From the NCBI GenBank assembly GCA_928212115.1, contig CAKMRJ010005634.1, forward strand, positions 252,698,066 to 252,762,065: a stretch of 64,000 bases of DNA, read 5' to 3'. The notes beneath the pieces were generated by a model, which worked only from the letters and a program-made list of their open reading frames with translations, was not told the DNA's origin and searched no databases. A program made the position numbers and the translations under genes. This stretch comes from Lactuca virosa. Its lineage: Eukaryota > Streptophyta > Magnoliopsida > Asterales > Asteraceae. Position 1 is the first letter of the stretch; each line of letters starts with the position of its first letter. Positions 1-10,659 of this stretch are shown piece by piece.

Positions 1-717
1 TGCTCCTGGAAATAAACCCACTATCACCGTCACTGATCTTGAACAGAAGAAATTTGGTCACAAATACGGTGATAGATCGGGAATTGTCTCGTGGGGTTTC
101 CATGATGGGCTGAACATGTGGATCGTAAAGCGCAAAAGCAAAAATGTGGAGTTCTACAACGACTTCCATGATTTCCACTCATGGAAAAGAGTTGATCTCT
201 CAAAATTATCAAGTGCTCCTTTCGTCAATCCATCAGGTGATCCAAAGGCTTCGCATTTCAAGTTATTCGTGGAGGATCAAGTAAAGAAGGGATTCACTGG
301 CATTAAGACTGCTGAGTCTTTCACCAAAAGTTTCCCTAACGTGCTGGATCCCAAGACCAATAAGCCCTTTCAGACTGTCATGTGGCCGCCAACAAATCGA
401 TTCAGACAAGTTCCAGTGCTACAGACCTTCAGTGATGGATCCCTCAAAACATGCATTACTGGGTCTATGATGAAACTACTGCGTCTGCTGTCATCAAGTT
501 CGAAGATGGTTGCTTTCGCTTGTTCGATAAACACGACATACTTCAATTTGGGAAGTGGGATATTCATCATCTTGCCCTACATCAGATCAAGGTTGCTGAA
601 GATATTTTCGAGCCTGCTGCGAAAGAGTACACAACAATGGTTGTCGAGATTATTGCTAAGGGAATGTGGCAAGGGGCAATGGGTGGGTCTGATGTTCTTG
701 TCATTGATAGAGACTGA
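1..717 (+). pseudogene. SIRE-like Copia extra ORF downstream of pol, C-terminal part (copy 1, cut by window edge)
   Basis: Open from base 2 and ending with TGA at 715-717. It is the C-terminal domain of the long ORF seen intact at 48021-49277. The frame shifts once near 449, where an A-run is one base shorter than in copy 3. The position explains the identity: the stop lies just before a purine tract (734-748) and an LTR (749-1115), the place where sireviruses carry an extra, so-called env-like ORF after RNase H. I see no transmembrane segment in this part. Its biochemical function is unknown. It shares two substitutions with copy 2 that copy 3 lacks, so it may be a second assembly of copy 2 and not a separate locus. 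Confidence 0.75.
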
Positions 718-733
718 GTTACAGCTAGCCCCA

Positions 734-1115
734 AACCAAGGGGGAGATTGAAGGGTCCATATTATGGTTTGGGCTAGGCTTTGGATGTATAGGTCTTTTA
801 GTATTGTGATGGAAGTGGTTTTGGTATGTTTACGGTCATTGGCATGTTTACGACCATAAACAGGTTTACGGCCGTAAACCTGTTTACGGCCTTTGTCTAG
901 TTTACGGTCAAGTCTTCTTTACTATAAATAGGTCCAGTCTGTGTCAGTTATTGTAGTTGATTCATAGTGTTTACAGCTAGTCAGAGTTGTACCAGACGTT
1001 TCCTTAATACAAACATGTGCAAGCTTTGATTCATTCTTCTTCTACTCAATTCTCTTCTTGTTTGATTGTTAGATTGCTTGATCACCAGTTAAAATCCTGT
1101 TTCCAGGACCTTACA
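734..1115 (+). mobile_element. SIRE-like polypurine tract and 3' LTR (copy 1)
   Basis: The tract AACCAAGGGGGAGAT (734-748) primes plus-strand synthesis. The 367-bp LTR (749-1115) starts TGAAGGGTCC and ends GGACCTTACA, nearly perfect inverted ends. U3 carries about six TTTACGG/CCGTAAA motifs at 829-907, including a perfect 22-bp palindrome at 861-882, just upstream of a TATA box (CTATAAATA, about 922-930). The right flank ACATG (1116-1120) is the candidate target duplication. The other half cannot be seen because the 5' end of this element is not in the window. Confidence 0.85.
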
Positions 1116-2689
1116 ACATGCAAAGTGAAACACAAGAATAATCGAATCCAATATGGTTTCAAAACTTTTGAATATAAATAAAACAGTTATTATTTAATCA
1201 CCATATTGATTACACATTATTCATTATATAATGTTTCGACTAATCAACTTAACACTTGAATTAAGACAATAGTCATTCCATGCTCCAAGCATGTACATTA
1301 TGTTTACCTATGGTCCTTACTTTGTGAAATAGATCAATTGTAAACATTTCCGATGATATTCATTTCACAATTCCAAATCCTTATTGTAAGTGTAAGAATA
1401 CCAAATTCTTGCCATTTACTGTATTCTGTTAGATTCTAAACTTAAATGCAATGATCCTTTTGTAATGACTATGCACAAAAGTCACAAAGACTTTGGCAAA
1501 AGATATTACAAAGTATTCCAATGGAAAACAGTTCCATGGAAACAAAGTCTCACACTCAAAGTACATTCCTTTGAATATCCTTCTTGCACTAAGTTGTCTA
1601 ATCTTACACGGATTTGTGATTAACTTCCACTTATGGAAACATTTCCATATTCCCATTTTGACAATCACTTATGAACAAGAGTTGCCTCTTCTCAGAACAT
1701 GTCAATATGATCCTTCCAAAATCATACTATGTCACACCCCCAAACCGGGACGGCGGAAACATCCGGGGGCGGATGACTTCATCTTGTAATATCATAACAA
1801 TTGTATATAAATGAAACATAGAAACCATCATCATCATACATTAACGATATTAACATGCATTGTTTACATCATTGTGTTTGTTTACGAATTACATAATAAA
1901 TAACATAATGTATGTTAATTCAAAAATACAACAAATGCCCAAATTCCTTAGCTGCCAACCTGCTTATTGAGTTCCTGAGAATACAAGTTGTTTTGAAAAG
2001 CATCAACATAGAATGTTGGTGAGTTCATAAGCATATTTGTAAGAAAGCTTTGTAATAGTTTGTGACTTCCAGAAAATCCAATATTTTCTTGTAAAAATAG
2101 TTTGTGAGTCTCATTTCAAATCATGTATAATTGCATGTGTATTCTTTGTTTACCTTGTTTGAAAGTGTATAGAGAGTGTTCCCAGAAAATCCTATATTTT
2201 CTGTTTTACAAAAAAAAATTGTGGTCTTAAACCCTAAGACCCGAGTAGTGAATTTAGGTGCAAAATAGTCAACACATAGTTTTGTACTTCGTAAAATGAG
2301 TGGAGTATATGTTTTGCGTAAATTTTAATATAATATTGTTATTCTCTATGCGAGTCGTTACAACCATACTAATATGGCGAGAGCGTCTGTCTTGACGTTC
2401 TTCAGGCGTCGGTTTCTAAAGATAATTGTCACCCTAGACTGGCTTGTCTAGCTGTAGCGAGCAGCTCAGGTGTGGGGGTGTCAACCCCGTATAGATCTAT
2501 ACACAATATCCCGCTCTCCCTCCAGGAGACGCTGGTTATAACTACAGGACTTACGATGTACACTAGGTAGGTACGAGTGAAGGAGTGCCTCACAAGAGCC
2601 TTAACGAATTTTACGCGAATATTGAATTTCATTATTTAACGATATAAATAATGTTACGAATGTATATTTTCGACTACAAATTATTAGTG

Positions 2690-3043
2690 ACAAAAATAGC
2701 CATTTTTACCATAAGTGTCAAAAATAGCCCATTTTTACCATTGTTGTCAAAAAATGGCCCAATTTTACCAGAATTGTCAATAAACACCCAATTTTACTAT
2801 GATTGTCAATAAAAGCCCAATTTTACTACAATTGTCAATAAAGGCCCAATTTTACTAAAATTGTCAATAAAGGCCTAATTTTACTAAAATTTGTCAAGTT
2901 GTCATATAAGGCCCATTTTAACTAAAATGTTCAAAAATGACTCATGTTTACTAAAAAGCCCATTTTCGGCCCATTTTTACTAAGATGTCTAAAAATAACC
3001 CACTTTACCAAAATGTTTGTAAATGGCCCATTTTTATCTTTAT
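2690..3043. repeat. Degenerate ~29-bp tandem repeat in solo LTR (copy 1)
   Basis: About a dozen units of roughly 29 bp, each built on the pattern TGTCAATAAAGGCCCAATTT followed by TACTAAAAT. The first and last units are the most diverged. The same array occurs at 20387-20740 and 51251-51603. Confidence 0.8.
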
Positions 3044-3930
3044 GGACGAAAATAGTCCTTTTTGAGTGCGGTTTACATATTTTCCCATTTCCCAAGTTTT
3101 CTTGCCAAAACTTGGTTTTAGTATATTATTGGACGTATTTTTGATGATCATTAACACAAACCAAGAAAATCCATTTACACAAAGGGACTTATTTCCATTT
3201 TAGACAAACATTTAGCTAATGAAAACATATTAAGATAACTAAGCTCCAATCAACTTGAGACTTGTACCAAAAATCCTGAGTTTATGGACCTTTAACATGA
3301 AATAACAGCATTTCACACACATATCATATAATACATGCACATGCAAGCAAATATACAAAGATTTACACAAGAATTTGACTTTTATCGTCCCCAAAAGAAG
3401 AAAACTCAAAAAATAGGGGTATGAAGCTCACCTTGGGGGATTTTTCGGTTTGAGGAGGAAAGTGAAGGAGGTTTTCGGCCTAGAGTGCTTCCTTGAGAAG
3501 ATTTACAAAGATGGGGTGGTTTCTAGGAAGCAAAACATGAAAATGGTGTTGTATAAGGAATGATCTTAGTGTAAGATGGAAATAAAACATCTTAAGTGTG
3601 ATATAAGCTTATCAACTTTATGATCTTTGAGGAGGAAATCTTTTAAGCACACACACTTCACACTATTTTTGAAGAGAGAAAAGAGAGAGTTTTTCTTCTT
3701 TGAGTTTTATAGAAAGGATGAGATAAATGTGGGTGAGTTTGAAATGTGAAGTGGAGAGGGGTTAGAGGGTAGTTCGGCCGATGAGGGGGAGGGTGAGGGA
3801 GTGATAGGGTTTAACTTTAGACTTGAATGAATGTGAAGTTTCTTGTTACATGAGAGGTATTTGCATGGATAAATGATGTGCAATAATGAGGTGGCTACTT
3901 ACATTTTCCCATAATCTTTTTTTTTACAAT

Positions 3931-4430
3931 TGGGCTAACCGATCGGCCCAAAGAGAGGGGAGAAAGAAAAGATTTTTGGGCTTAAAGGGCAACCGAGAAC
4001 CCCTATGCCCAGTAGTGTTTTCGAGTTTTTGGGCTTGGTTCGGGCCCAAGAATGGTTTCGGTTCAATACTAGGCCAAAAGAAATGTATTAGGCCCAATAA
4101 GGATTTTCGGTTTGGGTGAGGAAGCCCAATAAATATTTTTGATCCATTAGGGCCCATATATGGGTTTTTCGGCCCAAAAAGTTTAAGTGAAAGAGTCTTC
4201 GGCCCAATAGGGGCCCAATAGTGATTTTTGGCCTTACAAATCCCATTAGAGGGTTTTTGGCCCAAAATAATATCTAATGAGGGTATTTGGCCCATTATGG
4301 TCTAAGAAGGATGTTCACAGCCCAATAAGGCCCAATAAGAGTCTTACGGCCCATAAGGATTATGTTGAGGGGTTATTGGCCCATTAAGGCCCAAAGTTGA
4401 GTGAACATAGCTTATTGGGATAGATTTTGG
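3931..4430 (-). promoter_or_regulatory. Array of TGGGCC/TGGGCT motifs in U3 of solo LTR (copy 1)
   Basis: By eye there are about 13 GGCCCA words plus five AGCCCA/TGGGCT words in 500 bp. Most read TGGGCC on the strand of the LTR and lie upstream of the TATA-like box near 3704-3713. TGGGCC/T is the plant site II element bound by TCP transcription factors. That this array binds TCP proteins is inference. Copies 2 and 3 have the same array. Confidence 0.6.
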
Positions 4431-4594
4431 GCTTACACAAGGAAGTTTCGACTTGAAACATAATTTTGGAGGTATAAACTTGTATACTATTGAAATTTGG
4501 CATATACCAAAAGTAGGGTTACAAGATTACACAAAGAAATTATCTTGTACAAGGATAGAAATCCTAGCCCTAATTTTCTAGTTGTGACATACTA

Positions 4595-7150
4595 TACTTC
4601 CAACCGTCCATAAGCAACCAATCCTTGGCAAACCTTAGATTGTCCCTGACAATTCTTTAACTACTTTAGTCATATCTCGTTCTAGTTCTTTTTCCCTCTT
4701 AATGCCCTAGGAATTTAGAAAATTAGAACAGATTAATATTATAGCATATGTAATCGATCCTATATCCGAAGCATATGGGATACGATTCATAATGTCTCAC
4801 ATAAATACATGATACTTTATCATTCTCTTGCTATAATATTTCCACAAATAGAATTTCCTTATGTTGAATCATTTTAACATAACATTCATATATGTACATG
4901 ACTAAATTAAAATTTCAATCTAAGCTTTTAGATTCGAAATGAAGTATTAGTATCTTCTCCCTATAACATTATATAGCGAAACAATATCCAAACTTACAAT
5001 CTTGCAAATTTGTAACTTTTGTTTCCTATAAATAGTACTACAACCTTTGCAATACTTTAGTATAATAGTTGCGCTCCCACTAGCTTAACAATTATACTCT
5101 TTCTAGCATAACAATTTTGCTTACTTTAGGACAACACTTATGATCCCACTAGCCTTGTCATGTATCCAGAAATCAACTGGACTTCTAGAAATCAATACTT
5201 ATTGACTTTCATACCAAAGTTCATATTTCTGATACGTGGTGCTTCGATAAGTCCTAGACTTCTCAAGCTCATACACCTTTCAGATTAAATAGCACAAGTG
5301 TATGTTTGAACCTTTCAGAAACTTATAGTCAATAAGTCTCAAATGTTTAAACTAATTGTCATTTCTCACAATTCGAACTATGAAGAGGGATGCCGTAGTC
5401 ATACTCGAATTTGAGAATGTAATTATCACAACTGCTAACTCTAACCCTTTAAAATCTACTTAGTGGAAGCGTTTCCTCACAATCATTTTCATGAATTGGA
5501 GAGAAACCTTTTGCCACTTTAGATTCTAGGGTGTATGTATTCATATCCATATAAATTTGTCATTTCCAACCACTATCATAAGACAAGGTTTTATGAAAAT
5601 CCAAACTCATATGGACTGAACTTATTTAATCTTAATTTCTTGCCATCTGGTAGCACTAGGGTCCTACCATTGTTTTCATGTTATTGAGCAGCTCACCCCT
5701 ACAGATCAATGTATTTTCCATTGATTAAGGTGCTTTGCCTTATGCAATCAAATGAGAACTCACATGCATAGTCAAATTAACTGGAATAGGCACAGAAATA
5801 AGAATATGTCAACACGATAGGATATAAACCTCAAGTCGTGTGCTAGTGATAAACAATAGGTTTATTCTTGATTAGTTCTTGAAACTATTCAGGACCATTA
5901 AGACTCCCACTGACCTCTTGACATATAAGATTCTCTGTCAAGAACCATTTCTTGACAACTATATATTCAAGAGTTAGTGTGAGACCTTATCAAGACAACA
6001 CTTCATACAATTGGTCTTAGTTTTATGCAAAACATCACAACTACCAATTTCAAATGTGCAAGAATAAGAAAATTTTCTACTCCACATTTCATGAGGCATT
6101 ATAAACCTACTTAAGGTATGTCACTCAGTGTAGAATCTTGGAGTATGACTCCAAGACTTGATTTTGGAACAAAGTATAACTCATCTTCTTGATTTAGCCA
6201 TTTCAACAATTCCCGATTCCTCTTCTTAGCCATACAAGTGCACTAATGTTTTCTTAGAGGATCAATTGTGACATGGTTCCATAATCATTAGGATGATCAT
6301 AAACACGATACTAAAGTACTCTCCTTTCCTTTCAGATTGGAGAAACCTTTTATCTTTCTGCTTAATTTTATTCTTCTTATTCGTTCTGTTATACTTTGAA
6401 TCTTTTCAAGGTATCAGAATTATACTTAATCTTGTAAGAATAATCATATTTACTGAGGTTTCAGTAAATCATGACGAATAGACTTTATCGTCCTTTGTGG
6501 TGGATCTGACCAGTGCACATCAATGTGTACTAGATCCTTTCATCTTTCACTTGACTTACATATAAATGTAAACAAGGAATTAGTCCCAATTCTCCTAAGT
6601 ACCAAGATTTTCATACATCACATGATACAAATCATATGATTCCAGGTTTCTGTCCAATTGAAACTTGGGTGATGAGAATCTTTCCTTACTTAGAAAATTA
6701 CGACACTACCACAATTTATATAACTAAGAATCAAACCATTTTCACCATTGCTATTAATGGAAACACATATAACAACAATTTCAAAAATGCCATTGCAAGG
6801 AAACATAATATAAGATCAAATCAAAATTTTTCTTTATTTATAAAAAGTGGGGAAAAACTTGTCCTTATAATGCAATTACAAATGAAAACTATGTTGCTAT
6901 CTATTCCTAAGCAATCTATCATAACTCCTAAGCAGCAGCTCAAAAATCTGATCATCAAACCATGCGATCGAAATCCATCTCTTCGCGATCAGACTCAGCT
7001 TACTCTTCCATTAAGCTTTCTTTCTTTTCTTTGATCCTACAAAACATCAAAATGCAATATCATAACATCATGTATTAAGAATCTGCAAATAGGAACTTAA
7101 TAGAGTTAGATAAGAGATTTACCTGAAGTAGAGTCATACATTTTGACTTC
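4595..7150 (-). pseudogene. Cop-B pol remnant (copy 1)
   Basis: This AT-rich stretch has no open frame over about 130 codons, and the frames present lack Copia motifs. Nucleotide similarity to Cop-A pol survives in patches: 4741-4790 reversed matches the RT/RNase H linker coding segment, and the neighbouring 4600-4660 reversed still resembles the KDW motif region. The plus-strand relic Cop-C (58926-60850) is homologous over much of this length, so both derive from one older Copia family. The part of pol beyond the solo LTR lies at about 1260-1724. Confidence 0.65.
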
Positions 7151-7164
7151 ACCATCCTTGCAAT

Positions 7165-7821
7165 CCTTCAGGTAGGTGTGACAGCTTCACAACCAATGCC
7201 CCTTTTCTTGACAATAGAAACAAACAGAATTTTGGGATGGCACATGGGACAATCTAAGACTTAGCCTTTCTCTTTACCATTTGGTCAAACAGTTTAACCT
7301 TGGCCAATCCCTTTCCATTGGGAAGAGAAAATTTTCTGATTTCCAACGCTGCCATTGTCAATGTCCATGGAAGTTTGGGAAGTAGATCTTCCAATCAAAT
7401 TTTCTTGACCAGGCGCCAAATAGGTTAGATCAATGAGGGTCATGTTGTGGTCTCCCATATGGTAGTTCTTAATGAACCCACTATATGACTTAGGAAGTGA
7501 TTGAAGAACCAAGTCAACAGCCAGCTTCCTTGGGAACACGACACCCAACATTCCCAGCCTGTCAATATGCAGGTTTATGTCCAAAACGTGAGCACATACA
7601 TACTTTCCATCTTCATGTTTGCTTGCCGATAGGGCTTGAGTGACCTTTAACTTTTCAAGTCTTCGAACACGTGGGTCAGGGGGAACTATTGGAGGAGGTG
7701 GAGGAAGTGAAGTTCCACCAAACCACGAAGAAGGGATTGATCTTTCACCTCGATCGTCATGTGTAATATCACCTTCGAATGGAAAGGATTCGGGAAGACC
7801 ATAGTTTTCAGAACTAGACAT
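7165..7821 (-). pseudogene. Cop-B gag remnant (copy 1)
   Basis: A 175-codon frame (7821 to 7294) starts MSSSENYG, directly after an AG that ends a pyrimidine tract. Residues from about 55 on match the plant Copia gag (UBN2-type) core, with the motif HIDRLGMLGVVFPRKLAVDL. A proline-rich stretch sits where the first half of gag should be, so an internal part is missing. Further on, at about 7187-7230, a CX2CX4HX4C zinc knuckle is recognisable but contains a stop. In copies 2 and 3 the frame ends 21 residues earlier because of a small indel. The protein would be a nonfunctional capsid relic. Confidence 0.75.
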
Positions 7822-8176
7822 CTATGAAAGGGAGAAATTCAAGTTAGTTGATTCAATCCTTAACATAACAAATGAAATATCAAGGCTAGGACCCAACACA
7901 ATAATTTACAATTCGGAAGAGGGATGTCGTAATCCAACTGCAAACTATTTGTCGGTAGGTAAATGACGATCTACCAATTCCACCACGAAAATGAAATTTA
8001 AATGAATTAGGTTTTTAAATGAAATTCCTAGATATTTTGAGACTCATTGAACTTTTCAATTGCATGTTTAATCACGATTATGCCCTTCAAGTTTGTGACT
8101 GGGATCGGAGGATCACAAACAAGGTGTGAATAACCACGCAAATTAGCTTGGTACTCTCAAAGACATCTATCACCTA

Positions 8177-8294
8177 ATCAATGTGCCGGTTAACCACACA
8201 CGCTCCATTGATCTATGATTATCTCTGAGCTACCCATTCCAGCCTACATTAGTCCCAGATTAGTATGCCGATTAACCACACACGCTTCACTAAC
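8177..8294 (-). ncRNA. Paired leader hairpins of Cop-B with palindromic loops (copy 1)
   Basis: Hairpin 8177-8212: 7-bp stem ATCAATG/CATTGAT with a 22-nt loop containing GGTTAACC. Hairpin 8259-8294: the minus-strand RNA forms a 7-bp stem GTTAGTG/TACTAAT with two G-U pairs, again with a 22-nt loop. The stems differ from those of Cop-A1 (10893-11011) yet stay paired, while the loop is almost unchanged. Confidence 0.7.
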
Positions 8295-8470
8295 GACCAA
8301 TAAGGTGCAATGTGCAATTTCATGGGTTAACATCAAATTCACATTTTACCTAAAGTAACTAAGATTGAGAATTTGTAAGACATTTAGTTACTTAAAATAT
8401 TATTATACTTTAATGAGAATGTCCTATCCTACCCGTTCGGCTAATGACCCTCCACTAGTCAAGAGTGTGG

Positions 8471-8490
8471 TGGGTAAGAATGTATACCCA
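8471..8490 (-). ncRNA. Short leader hairpin of Cop-B (copy 1)
   Basis: A 6-bp stem TGGGTA/TACCCA closes an 8-nt loop. The equivalent in Cop-A1 (10684-10703) is TGGGTG/CACCCA, a compensatory change at the loop-closing pair. Confidence 0.55.
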
Positions 8491-8580
8491 ATGGCGGTCA
8501 TTTTACAGGTCGCTTCCTTAAACACCCCTTATAGACTAGCTTCGTGAATGAGGCCTACTAACGGTAAGACTGACTTTTTA

Positions 8581-8584
<4 letters not shown>

Positions 8585-8622
<38 letters not shown>
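8585..8622. repeat. (TA)19 microsatellite
   Basis: An uninterrupted 38-bp TA run in the Cop-B leader. The same run is 46 bp in copy 2 (26286-26331) and 48 bp in copy 3 (57155-57202). Confidence 0.95.
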
Positions 8623-8629
<7 letters not shown>

Positions 8630-8966
8630 ATATTAGACTTTAATTGTATATAGTATAATGGTGTATTTTAAACCTTTAAAATACTAGGTGGTTTAAACTA
8701 TAAATTAGAATTTTAAATTAATCAAATTTAAACCATATTATCATGGATTTATTAATTCTCCCTTTTAATGAAACACTTAATTAATTTAATAAAATCCATA
8801 AGGGTGTAATTTGAACTATTCAAAACATCAAGGTTCTAAATTTAAGATTTCACAATTAAAGATATTTAATTAAATTTTAAGTTACAAAACCAAGAGGTGC
8901 ACTAATGAAACTTTTTCAAATTACTAGGGATTTAGAATTTAATACTTCATAATTGAAACCTTTTAA

Positions 8967-9103
8967 ATTCCAAAACTTGAGGGCAAGTTTTGAATTCTTC
9001 AAAACCTTTTGGATTCCAAAACTTGATGGCAAGTTTTGTAACTCTTCAAGACCTTTTGAATTCCAAAACTTGATGGCAAGTTTGTAACTCTTCAAAGCCA
9101 TTT
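8967..9103. repeat. Three tandem ~46-bp units in Cop-B leader (copy 1)
   Basis: Three units, each starting ATTCCAAAACTTGA and containing GGCAAGTTTTG, lie head to tail. They occur in the other copies at 26670-26804 and 57541-57674. Confidence 0.85.
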
Positions 9104-9387
9104 AGATCAAATTTTAAACTAATAAAATAATCATATAATTTATCTTTTACAAATTTGACATAATAATATTATTTCACATAGCAAGATGATTCAAATCATA
9201 TTCTACAAATAATTAGTTTTTCACAAAATCATGTAATTATCATAAAATTTGACAATCATCATTTAATTGGACGAGGATGATCATTACCTTATCAATAAAA
9301 TCGAATTTTATGAGCCAAAACAGTTTGTGGTAATGATCTAATCCATTTTGGCCAAAAAAACCCGAAAAACTGCATACTGATGATCCA

Positions 9388-9470
9388 ACTCTTCGAGTCG
9401 GATAATGGACTCGTTGAGTTGGCTTGTATAATGCACGAATCGTCGAGTCAATTCATAGGATTCGTCGAGT
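9388..9470. repeat. Four ACTCGNCGAGT-like palindromes in Cop-B leader
   Basis: Imperfect palindromes at 9388-9398 (ACTCTTCGAGT), 9409-9419 (ACTCGTTGAGT), 9438-9448 and 9460-9470 (NNTCGTCGAGT). The same word forms a much larger array in the unrelated Gyp-2 LTR. They lie just inside the primer site, in the 5' part of the leader. Confidence 0.75.
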
Positions 9471-9549
9471 CCACTGATCAGACAACAATTTTCAATTTTT
9501 TCAACTTTGAACAATTAACCAATGCATCAATATAACAGAAACACCCGTG

Positions 9550-9561
9550 GCTCTGATACAC
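9550..9561 (-). other. Primer-binding site of Cop-B (copy 1)
   Basis: Minus strand GTGTATCAGAGC follows the LTR end CATCA. It matches the Met-initiator tRNA site TGGTATCAGAGC but has lost one base, as in copies 2 and 3. Confidence 0.75.
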
Positions 9562-9806
9562 TGATGAGTTGTATGTACTATAACACTCCTATGGTGCACA
9601 TACAACCCTAATTCTTTGGATCTAAGTTTTCTCCAGTTATACATGTAATTTTTTATTTTTCCAAAGCATGAATCCCAACTAGCATACAACATTGATATTT
9701 TAAACATAAAAACAAGTTATATGATTACCTCTTTGTTGTAGCTTGTAGAACTTGGCCTTTCAAGAGCTTATCACCTCAAGTGTGTGATGCCTCAAATGGT
9801 TCACAA
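9562..9806 (-). mobile_element. Cop-B 5' LTR, partial at the gap (copy 1)
   Basis: Matches the first 245 bases of the complete 785-bp LTR at 27271-28055 and stops at the N run. The last 25 bases contain indels not found in the other copies (for example an extra TG near 9781), as expected at a contig end. Confidence 0.9.
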
Positions 9807-9819
9807 NNNNNNNNNNNNN
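9807..9819. other. 13-N assembly gap
   Basis: Thirteen N join a minus-strand Copia LTR to a plus-strand Copia LTR. Thirteen N is the spacer that Bionano hybrid scaffolding puts between contigs whose optical maps overlap, so the flanks may be redundant. Confidence 0.95.
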
Positions 9820-10077
9820 GTTTGTGGTGATTTTGTGACTTCCCATTTGAGGCATCCCCACTATTGGTGCTAGGCTCTCAAACTCCAAGCATCAACTACA
9901 ACTACAAGGTAAGTAATCTACTACTTTATTTGATTCAAGTACCCCATGCCATGCTAGTTAGGATAAGAAACCTTGGAAAAATAATTATTTGCATGTATCT
10001 TAGTCAAACATAGATCCAAGGTTTCTAGGGTTGCATGTACACCATAGGAGTGTTAGAATGCTTCTGAAAACCCATCA
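9820..10077 (+). mobile_element. Cop-A1 5' LTR, 3' portion
   Basis: Last 258 bases of the LTR, ending CCCATCA. It contains the predicted splice donor AAG|GTAAGT (intron from 9909). The LTR start, TATA box and left target duplication are lost in the gap. Confidence 0.9.
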
Positions 10078-10078
10078 G

Positions 10079-10090
10079 TGGTATCAGAGC
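10079..10090 (+). other. Primer-binding site of Cop-A1
   Basis: TGGTATCAGAGC, the canonical plant Met-initiator tRNA complement, one base after the LTR end. Confidence 0.92.
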
Positions 10091-10659
10091 AGGTTTGTTT
10101 TATTTGATACTTGATACAAAAAAAAAAAACTTGAAAATCGAAGTTTTGTTCAAAAGCTCGTATCAAAATTTCAAGTTTTGTATATGTACTTACGATTCTT
10201 GAAATTTTTGATATGAACATTCATAAACATATGAGTTTAGAAGATCATAGAAATTATGTGCTAATAATTGATTAGATAATTCTTGATCTTTATGTGTTTT
10301 AATGGAGTCCATAACTAGTTCTTAAGTTATGGATAACCAAAAGTCACATTTATAATAACCATTAAAAGAACACATAGGTTACAAAAAATGAAGAGTCTTC
10401 ATTTTTAATAACCATTAACTCATAAGTTATGAGAAATGAAAAGTTTTTGAAAGTTTACAAAACTTGCCCTCAAGTTTGGAACATGTAAAGTCATATTAAA
10501 AACTTTAGTTCCAACCCCTAGAATTTTAAAAGTTAAAATTCAACCCTTATACTTTATAATATTATAAGTTTAATAATATTTATATATGTATAGATCAAGT
10601 CGTCTTACCGCTAGTACGCCCTCATTCACGAAGCCGGTCTATAAGGGGGGTATAAGGTT

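Larger units (their letters stand above)
1730..4589 (-). mobile_element. Solo Tekay-like Gypsy LTR, 2860 bp (copy 1)
   Basis: The element starts TGTCACACCC and ends GTTGTGACA on the plus strand, and is flanked by a perfect 5-bp duplication TACTA (1725-1729 and 4590-4594). There are no internal genes, primer site or purine tract, so it is the solo product of LTR-LTR recombination. Both ends resemble the Gyp-1 5' LTR at 37959-40641, which shares the accession-like start TGTCACACC and the following GGCGGAAAC motif. Minus orientation is inferred from that match and from a TATA-like CTATAAAACT near 3704-3713. Confidence 0.9.
7822..9728 (-). other. Predicted leader intron of Cop-B (copy 1)
   Basis: On the minus strand a donor AGAG|GTAATC lies in the LTR (G at 9728). 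The acceptor is CTTTCATAG directly before the gag ATG (7821), with a branch-point consensus CTAAC about 22 nt upstream of the AG. The intron would remove the LTR end, primer site and structured leader. It corresponds in position to the intron predicted in Cop-A1 at 9909-11389, although the sequences are diverged. No transcript data are available here. Confidence 0.55.
1116..9806 (-). mobile_element. Cop-B, decayed Copia element with nested solo LTR (copy 1)
   Basis: On the minus strand the order is LTR (9562-9806, cut by the gap), Met-tRNA primer site (9550-9561), leader with hairpins, gag remnant (7294-7821), zinc-knuckle remnant, eroded pol, and the start of the 3' noncoding tail (about 1116-1260), where SIRE inserted. 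A 2.86-kb solo Gypsy LTR splits pol at 1730-4589. Pol has no long frame, but 4741-4790 reversed still matches the Cop-A segment encoding IPYASAVGSIMYAM between RT and RNase H. The element cannot be autonomous. Confidence 0.85.

Noticed and set aside
1493..1789. 98-aa ORF repeated identically at 19197 and 50053
   Set aside because: It crosses the boundary between Cop-B and the solo LTR, so it cannot be a conserved gene. Identity among copies only reflects the recent duplication.
2690..3043. CRISPR-like array of regularly spaced units
   Set aside because: The units are degenerate, AT-rich and contiguous without distinct spacers, and lie inside a plant LTR.
3924..4295. 123-aa minus-strand ORF rich in GPK repeats
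   Set aside because: It is a by-product of the TGGGCC-rich array in the solo LTR and breaks with small indels in copies 2 and 3.
6636..7034. 132-aa plus-strand ORF (shorter versions at 24440 and 55309)
   Set aside because: It lies antisense to the Cop-B pol remnant, has no family motif, and one indel between copies changes its start, so it looks spurious.
7294..7821. Proline-rich 175-aa minus-strand ORF as a cellular gene
   Set aside because: Its second half matches Copia gag and it sits between the leader and zinc-knuckle remnant of Cop-B. It is repeated with the same context in copies 2 and 3.
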